DNA from: Nigrospora sphaerica | Taxonomy: Eukaryota > Ascomycota > Sordariomycetes > Amphisphaeriales > Apiosporaceae | Assembly (NCBI GenBank): GCA_018287875.1 | Contig: JAGVVL010000022.1 | Location: 2,480,001 to 2,544,000 of the forward strand | Direction of reading: 5' to 3' | Length of the DNA: 64,000 nucleotides | Part shown: positions 56,854 to 64,000 of the stretch, in pieces | How the letters are laid out: every line of letters starts with the position of its first letter | How positions within the stretch are numbered: the stretch's first letter is position 1 | The notes under the pieces: model-generated | Databases searched by the model: none | Told to the model about the DNA's origin: nothing | Seen by the model: only the letters and a program-made list of their open reading frames with translations | Made by a program: the position numbers and the translations under genes

Positions 56854-59277
56854 AAGGGCGAGGGCGAAGTCGCAGATGCCCACCCAGCTCAGGGAGGAGG
56901 GCGCATGTGCACGTCCAAGATGGGGAATGCATGCTTTACCTGCTACTTCGGTAGGTAGGCAGGTGTATGCACTCTAGCTGTAAGGGCGCCGTCGGCAGGG
57001 ACACACATAGTTTACCACGACTTATTTCAGCTTTACCAAGCCAAGATTCTTGAAGTGTTGTTGGGGAAGGCAGACGCGTGGCGATTCAAGTGCTGGAAGC
57101 TCGAATTGTACACGTGAGCAGCGCTTGTTGGGCGTGCGAAAGCCGTTCACCAGTAGTGAGGGACGGTGCCAGTGACGCATGGCTCCAACCCATATCAGCC
57201 ACACAGGGCGCATGTTGCAGTCGACGGATTTGCAGCTTGTCTTGCTCGCGCCGTTTTTCCTGGGGTGGTGCCTGAGCGGGGTTGCAGGTAAAACATGCGG
57301 CCACTATGATGATCTGAGAATACGCGATCTCAAGCATTAGCTACTTAGGTAAAAGGCAATACAGTTTCCACGATCTGGCACTTCTAACCCGCCAAACTAA
57401 TCTTAAGGTGGGCGATGGCCGTGCCCCAGGCATGTAAAATGGAGCTGTGGCTACAGCCCGGAAGATTTGACCATGTATGAACTAAGTCAGCAGGTAGGTG
57501 GTGATTGATGCTCATCGAAAATGAGGGTCACGATAGTCGTCGAAGGCTGCGTGCCCGGGCGTGCTATACGAGAAGAGGTATTGACCTCTCTCGAGCCCTG
57601 ACCTCATACATAAGTTTAGCAACATGCTAGCCCAGCGGTACTATATCCGCCAACGCCCTAACTGTCAGAATTGGGCTCTCCCAGGTTCCCTGAAGCGAGC
57701 AATTTGCGTGTCAAGCCCCGTTTATCCTTCGTCAGGCTCTCCACTGACTGAGCGAAAACCCCCGGCCAACGGGCACCAGGGCCACCTACTGAGTGCCGGA
57801 CCGCCTAAATCTATCGTACCTCCTCCTCGAGTTCCTCTCCTCAGTACGGGCGGCCGGACGGTTCTCGGGGCACAAGGGGGGTCTGTGAGCCTCGCTAGGC
57901 AGTTTCTGAGCAGCATTCAATCCCAGCAGGCACCTCGAGACCCTGCTCCCCTCGTAGCCAGTAGCAGCAGCTCGGCCAAACGTCAAAGATAGCGCTGTTC
58001 GCCCTCGTGGCGAGGTCGGTTACCTCCTTTCTTCGTTCCCGAATCTCCGGCTCCCCGACTGTTTCCCTTCCCCTTCTCACTCTTGGACCCTATCGGGCTG
58101 GTAAACACGGGTTTGCAACTAGGTAGGCTGCACCTACAACATGTGGCTTGGTCTGCCTGGTCACTCCCAAGCCGTGGTTGCATGCAGGGTAAGCTGAGAT
58201 ATAGGCAGATGATGCCTGCCAGGCTGTTCGTCTGTTGCCCCTGTCCTCGCCGAGACCCCTACCCTCATAGGGGGGCTTCCACAAGGACCCTCAAAGGGAG
58301 ACCATCCCACCTCGTTTTTGCTTGGCGCCCATCCACCACTACCGACCCTCTCCATCCATCCATCCATCCATCCATCCAGCGTTCCAGCGTTCCACCGAGC
58401 CTGGACTTTTGGGCCACGATTTGGGATGGCTAAGTACTACGTGAGAGGTGGCTTAGGCCATGCACGTAAATCTCCCTACCTCCTATCCGATGAGATGGGA
58501 TGGTTAGAGGGAGTCGCCTCCTCCTATGCTGTCTGTCCGTCAGAAATCCCTGACCACCCGCGGCAACTGTGAGAGGCCCCATATGGACCACGATAAGATG
58601 GGAGAAGCTAGGGTCGAGTGGTGTAGGGGTGCAGAAGTAAGGTACACCTATTCTGTCTATTTGCCTAAGCGTTCATTCATCGTTATCCAGATTCAAACGT
58701 AAGGAAGGATGTAGAGGTCAGCCAGTACATCCTTAATCGCCTACCTACGCGTCATGTAAGCTCAGGTTGCCTCCCAGGCTGGTCTTCCAGTCGCTAAGCA
58801 GTCGGAAGTGGTACAGAGGTATGCCTGGGATCCCATCACCTCAAGAGCTTAGGTAGGGTCGGTACATCCCACACTACACGACCTCGCCCCCTCCCATACT
58901 ATGTACATGCATGCCGTTTAACAGGCAGGCCTGCTCAAGAGGTTAGGTACCTCCTAACAAAGGTAGGCAAGTAGGGTACCAAATGTATTGACTGCTACTG
59001 GCTACCCCGATATCCATACCATCCATCCGTAGCACGCAACGCTGAATCTTCCCCCCCCCCCAGCCCATTGTTTCTCTCGTGCTTTCCCTTCAGCTACCAA
59101 CCTGCCTACATCCCATTCTACTACTGCCACCCCCGACCCCACGAGGCCGACAGTATCGCTGTTGTTTTGGACACACCGCAGAACCGCCATCACGACCGCA
59201 GCAACATCTCGAAATCATCGCCCTCGCCACCCGTCGCCCTCGCACTCCAGGCGCATCGCCCGCACGCGTCCTCCAAC
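56854..59277. other. Spacer upstream of calcineurin A
   Basis: About 2.4 kb with no supported gene. It contains spacer motifs near 56951, 58122, 58740, 58850 and 58945-58978, a small inverted repeat GTTAGG/CCTAAC at 58942-58958 and a tetranucleotide repeat. The right end is the calcineurin promoter and leader, with a C-run at 59051-59060. Confidence 0.55.
58351..58378 (+). repeat. (TCCA)7 microsatellite
   Basis: Seven perfect units in non-coding DNA. Confidence 0.85.
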
Positions 59278-61279
59278 ATGGACTCTGAGGAGGGCCAGTC
59301 GCCCTCGGGCTCCCAGGAGCAGCAGCGCAATGTGCAGGTCGATAATGCCATTCGCGCCATCAGGGAGAAGAAGCCGCTGCCCGAAGTCGACTTCTCCCTG
59401 CACACGCTCGAGTCTGGCGAGCAGGTCAGCACCATGGAACGGGTCTGCAAAGGTAGGTCTCATCTTCTTCCTCGTCTGCCCGCCATGCGGGAATGCGTGC
59501 GTGCCTGTGCCGCAAATCACGGATTCTCTCCCTCTACCCCGCCGCCACCACCAACGTCGTCGTCGGTCCGCCCACCTCGGCGTCTGGGCTCTCCTTTTAC
59601 CGTGTTACCCCGTTATCACTGCCATCGCCGACCTCCGCCCCCTCCCGCGTCCGAACATGATGGCCGGCCCCTTTGCTGACCTTGGCAATGCCACGTGCAG
59701 ACGTGCAGGCACCGGCTATGTTCAAGCCCACCGACGAGCAGTTCTTCGAGGACGACACCCACACCAAGCCCAACATCACCTTCTTGAAGCAGCACTTCTA
59801 CCGCGAAGGGCGCCTGACCGAGGAGCAGGCTTTGTGGATCATCAGGACGGGCACTGAGCTGCTCCGCGCCGAGCCCAACCTGCTCGAGATGGATGCGCCC
59901 ATCACCGTGTGTGGCGACGTTCACGGCCAGTACTACGACCTGATGAAGCTCTTCGAGGTTGGCGGCGACCCCGCCGAAACCCGGTATCTCTTCCTTGGCG
60001 ACTACGTCGACCGTGGCTACTTCAGCATCGAGTGCGTCCTATACCTCTGGTGTCTCAAGATCCACTACCCCAACACGCTCTGGCTGCTGCGAGGCAACCA
60101 CGAATGTCGCCACTTGACCGACTACTTCACCTTCAAGCTCGAATGCAAGCACAAATACTCCGAGGCCATCTACGAGGCATGCATGGAGTCTTTCTGCTGC
60201 CTGCCCCTGGCGGCCGTCATGAACAAGCAGTTCCTGTGCATCCACGGTGGTCTCAGCCCTGAGCTGCACACCCTCGATGACATCCGCAATATCGACCGCT
60301 TCCGGGAGCCCCCCACCCAGGGCCTGATGTGCGACATCCTGTGGGCCGACCCCCTCGAGGACTTTGGCCAGGAAAAGACAAACGAGTTCTTCATGCACAA
60401 CCACGTGCGCGGCTGCTCCTACTTCTTCTCCTACCCGGCTGCTTGTGCCTTCCTGGAAAAGAACAACCTGCTGTCCGTCATCCGCGCTCACGAAGCCCAG
60501 GATGCGGGCTACCGCATGTACCGCAAGACACGTACGACCGGGTTCCCGAGTGTTATGACCATCTTTTCGGCACCCAACTACCTCGACGTCTACAACAACA
60601 AAGCGGCGGTTTTGAAGTACGAGAACAACGTGATGAATATTCGCCAGTTCAACTGCACCCCTCACCCTTACTGGCTTCCCAACTTCATGGATGTCTTCAC
60701 TTGGTCGCTGCCATTTGTTGGCGAAAAGATCACCGACATGCTGATTGCCATTTTGAGCACGTGCTCGGAGGAGGAGCTCAAGGAAGAGACACCTGCCTCG
60801 ACCTCGCCAGGGCCAATGTCACCACCGCTCTCGGCCTCGCTCCCTCAAGACCCCGAGTCGATCGAGTACAAGCGACGCGCCATCAAGAACAAGATCCTGG
60901 CTATTGGGCGCTTGTCACGTGTCTTCCAGGTCCTCCGGGAGGAGTCGGAGAAGGTCACGGAGCTCAAGACCATGTCTGGAAACAGCCGCCTGCCCGCCGG
61001 AACCCTCATGCTCGGCGCTGAGGGCATCAAGAATGCTATCAGCACTTTCGAAGACGCGAGGAAAGTGGATATTCAAAACGAGCGACTGCCCCCGACGAGC
61101 GAGGAAGTCAAGAAAGCGGCCGAGGAGCAGCACGAGGCCGCGATGGAGCGGGCCAAGCGGGAAGCCGACAACGACACGAAGCTGCAATCCCTGTCCAGGA
61201 GGTTGAGCACGTGAGTATGCCCGACGACGCCGGCCCCTGTGATGAGACGCTGACCCGGAACAGTGACCGCAAGAAATGA
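59278..61279 (+). CDS. CNA1: Calcineurin A, catalytic subunit of Ca2+/calmodulin-dependent phosphatase 2B
   Basis: Exons 59278-59452, 59701-61210 and 61264-61279 give 566 residues. The enzyme dephosphorylates Crz1 and other targets in calcium stress signalling, growth and virulence-related development in fungi. PPP metallophosphatase motifs are intact: [10 protein letters not shown] (130-139), GDYVDRGYF (158-166) and RGNHECRH (189-196). The calcineurin-B-binding helix lies around 389-420, the calmodulin-binding segment ([20 protein letters not shown]) around 448-467, and the autoinhibitory region ([18 protein letters not shown]) around 506-522. [18 protein letters not shown] is the latch region contacted by FK506- and cyclosporin-immunophilin complexes. 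The last exon encodes only the end of the tail, DRKK plus stop. Confidence 0.97.
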
Positions 61280-62672
61280 GGAGTGACTGCTGCATTCTTA
61301 GACTTGCATGCCTATGCTACTCGCTACCGGCCATTTTTAGGGCATTGGTATGTCGCGATCGGCTACTGTCCAACATGGCAGTGCTGTCGGGACAAGCTGG
61401 GCGCCTCCAGCGCATGCGTCACGCCGTGCTGGAGGCAGTCGGTGGCTGTCTGGTCGAGCGCAAGCGGAGGGGTTTTCCAACTTGGGCTTCCCCGCCAGCG
61501 ACGCCCACGACTCGAAGAAGAAGAACAGGCTAGCGAGCATACCAATCTATGATATAGTAGTTCGTAAACGAGCGGAGTTGGGGACGGCCCGCCGACATGC
61601 CGTGGTCACGAATATCAATCGTCATGAATCTCACATATTTTTGGGTCCTGAAAGGCAACGTCGGCGACGTTGCCGCTCCGTGCCGGAAGTTATTGGTTGA
61701 TTGATCTCTCGCGGCCGTGTATATACACACCACCTGTTTCCAGTGACGAGAACCGTTGATGGTTACCTGAAGCGTGTGCTTCCCGGCGGCGCCGTGTGGC
61801 CAAGCTGGTAATCATCTCGCCAGCTTCTCTTCCCGATGCCGTTGGGGCGCATTGTGGCGCGGTCAGATGGAATTGTGCGACACTGGGTCCATCGATCCAG
61901 GAGTGCGGGGGGTGGCCACACGCGACTGCAATGGGCCTTACTCGGCCTTCACTATATCTATCAATGCAATATGGTCCATGTTACAGCTTGGATATGGGGT
62001 ATATCAGTCTGAGCGGAATTGTTGGGCCGCCCCATGGCAGCTCGAAAAGGTGGTGCATTCGCTGCCTCCCCTGGCGGCCGTATGGCACAAAAGACGATGG
62101 AAGGGAGGAGCATCCCTCCAAGGCGGGCTACCCTGCGGATAAAAGACCCAAGGGAGCCGGCGCCGCCTGGCGTCTTTGGTGCAAGATGGCTGCGTAGGAG
62201 GTTGGTACGAAGGAAGTGCCACAGCAGGTGGCCAGCCGGGCAGCTTCTCCGCTCCATACTCCCAGCTATCGTGGATAACTGATGGATTGGTACTCTGAGC
62301 GTATCGCGGACCGGCCGTTGGACCAGAGGCATTCAACCTCCCGACTGCCCGAGCAGCCGTGGAGAACACCCATCGGTCCCCGTTCCCAGCTCTTCGCCCA
62401 AGTCGCGGCTCACCCCCCCGGCATGGCGTATTGGCGTTGCTACCACGGTCCAGACAGAGCCGCCAGGCTCGTGGTTAAAGTTCCTCGGAGATCTGAGGGG
62501 CCTGTGTCCAAACCAGCCCCGGCCCCTATTCTCTTGCGACTGGCTACGTACATACTTACTGTACAAGTAACTGATGCCTACATTGGCCTTGCACTATCCT
62601 CCTGCAGCCAATCGGCGCAGCGACTCCCTTACCCCCCAAACCAGGCAAGCAGTTCTTGCCGACCCTGAGTAC
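61280..62672. other. Spacer between convergent calcineurin A and cyclase genes
   Basis: Holds both 3' UTRs. Short frames overlap without domains. No gene or repeat was recognised. Confidence 0.5.
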
Positions 62673-63890
62673 TTAGAAGATGGCGAGGACGTTGGGCGGG
62701 CTGCCGAAGTCGGATTAGCAAAGTGCCACGGCAATCCTCGAGAATAGTGGATAGGGGAGTATTGTGTACCTGGCCACGCCGCCCGGTACATTGCAGGGCT
62801 CGCTCGCGACGAAAAAGCTCCATCGCTTCTCCCTCTTGCATTGCTCGGCAAGCTTCTCGAGGTCGAACAGCTCGCCGATAGGACAACCCCAGCCACCCAG
62901 CAGGACCTCGTGCAGGAGCCAATCGGCCTGCGTGGGCCATGTCTCGAACGAGGGCTGGTCGCCGGCCACCGCGGAGAAATTGTCCCATATCCACCGCAGC
63001 ACGTCGGGGCTCTGTTGGACGCCGCCGAAGCGGTGCGGCATCGTGTCCTGGTACGCCCAGACCTCGTCGTCCGACTTGGTGGCCAAGGCCGCCATGAAAC
63101 CAGAACGCACGAAGAGTATGTCGCCGAAACGCACCTCGGTCTTCTGTGCCGCGAGGCAGGCCTGCAGATCCGCCAGCGGGATCGACGTGGAGTCGAAGGC
63201 GTCGTACGCAGCTATATCACTACCCTGCGATGCCCGCCAGCTGTGGTAGTCGACGAGCACGCCGCGGCCCACGATGCCTTGTTCGGACCAGGCTGCGTTT
63301 TGCGCGTGACAATGTGTCAGTAGAAACAGGCGCCTCGGCCCCGGGACCGGGCCGTTGGGGGAGGCCACGCACCGTGGATGCCGTTCACCGTAGCCTTTTG
63401 CCCGTTTTTATCGACGGCGTGGATGTCCTTCATGGTGACGCCGTTGTAGAAAAGCTTCTCCTTCTGGTACCCAAAGTGCCGCAAGCCGTCCCACTGCGTC
63501 GATACCTGTGAGTTGAAACACCACACGTCGTCGTTGACGGTGGCTGCTGCCTTCGGAAAGATGTCCTGGTGGAACAGGGCTCTCTGGAAGAAGGAGCGCT
63601 TCGACTGTGCATTGAGGGGCCAGTTCAGCGAGACTCTGTTTCCTTGCGAGTCAGCGGCGGGCGGCCCCGTCTCCTACTTTGGGCCCTAAGTACCTCTGCC
63701 CGGTCTTGATCTCGCTCCTGGCCGCGGCGGCCACGCGCTCGTTGGTTAGCCGGTTGAGCGTGCCCAGCTCGTCCGTGTCTCCGTATAGTCCCCATGCCGA
63801 GTAGGGCGGATCGCCCTTCCGGAGGGGCAGGTCTCCGAAGTCGGGCACGCCGTTGGCGTTGGTCTTGATGCCCGAGATGGGAGGCGCCAT
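62673..63890 (-). CDS. Cyclase-family metal-dependent hydrolase (kynurenine-formamidase-like)
   Basis: Exons 63890-63694, 63635-63373, 63292-62770 and 62700-62673 give 336 residues; all junctions are in phase, and the last exon restores a SPPNVLAIF ending. The start MAPPISGIKTNANG is the first in-frame ATG; a farther upstream GTG is unlikely in a fungus. RVSLNWPLNA, the STQWDGLRHFGY block (residues 111-122, Trp114, Asp115, His119) and GRGVLVDYHSW are typical of the fungal branch of the putative cyclase family (PF04199), related to bacterial kynurenine formamidase and isatin hydrolase. The bacterial metal motif HxGTHxDxPxH is replaced here by STQWDxLRH, as usual in fungal members. Substrate unknown. 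The gene converges on calcineurin A. Confidence 0.87.
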
Positions 63891-64000
63891 GGTGTCTTCC
63901 GTGCCGAGGGGGTAGATTGTTTCCACGATGGACACACACGGGCATACACGAGCTTAAGCAGTTGGGCGTGTAGCTTGGGTATTAAATGTTCAATGTAGGT
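63891..64000. other. Promoter side of the cyclase gene, at the window edge
   Basis: Only about 110 bases remain; they should carry the leader of the minus-strand cyclase gene. No element was identified. Confidence 0.4.

Noticed and set aside
63891..63945. Upstream start for the cyclase at a GTG or in another frame
   Set aside because: The in-frame upstream codon is GTG, which is unlikely as a fungal start, and the ATG at 63890 fits family N-termini.

Overview
This is a GC-rich piece of a nuclear chromosome from a filamentous ascomycete, most likely a Sordariomycete. Genes carry short GT-AG introns (mostly 50-250 bases), coding runs are GC-biased at third positions, and the products are typical of Pezizomycotina: calcineurin A, HRD1, Prp45, TIM22, p24, NAD-formate dehydrogenase and trimethyllysine dioxygenase. 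The spacers carry a scattered TACCTACC/CCTAGGTA motif often seen in such genomes. No prokaryotic operon, virus, transposon or CRISPR array was recognised. I could not name the species.

Layout. Bases 1-15000 hold five genes: an AIF/AMID-like FAD oxidoreductase (-), a secreted GPI-type PEBP protein (-), formate dehydrogenase with a likely mitochondrial presequence (+), an Nnt1/EFM7-type methyltransferase (-) and a C2H2 zinc-finger regulator (-). Bases about 14930-32530 are a 17.6 kb gene desert behind the 5' end of the zinc-finger gene. It contains only simple repeats, one short stretch that resembles a histidine-kinase dimerisation domain, and one unsupported 332-codon reading frame. Bases 32530-50490 hold seven genes: an AhpD/CMD-like protein (-) divergent from HRD1 (+), a PhoD-like phosphatase (-), a p24 cargo receptor (+), Prp45 (+), a membrane-anchored GH16 glucanase (+) and TIM22 (-). 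Bases 51430-64000 hold an intron-containing tRNA-Ala(CGC), trimethyllysine dioxygenase (+), a mannitol/sorbose-type SDR (+), calcineurin A (+) and a cyclase-family enzyme (-).

The genes are mainly unlinked housekeeping functions and do not look like a biosynthetic cluster. Two themes recur: the secretory pathway and ER quality control (HRD1, p24, GPI-PEBP, GH16), and mitochondria (formate dehydrogenase, TIM22, AIF-like protein, carnitine synthesis). Exon models were built by hand from splice signals and from continuity with known families. Most are phase-consistent from start to stop. The least certain parts are the first exon of the trimethyllysine dioxygenase and the start codon of the GH16 protein. 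The most unusual feature is the gene desert; nothing in it can yet be called a new system.
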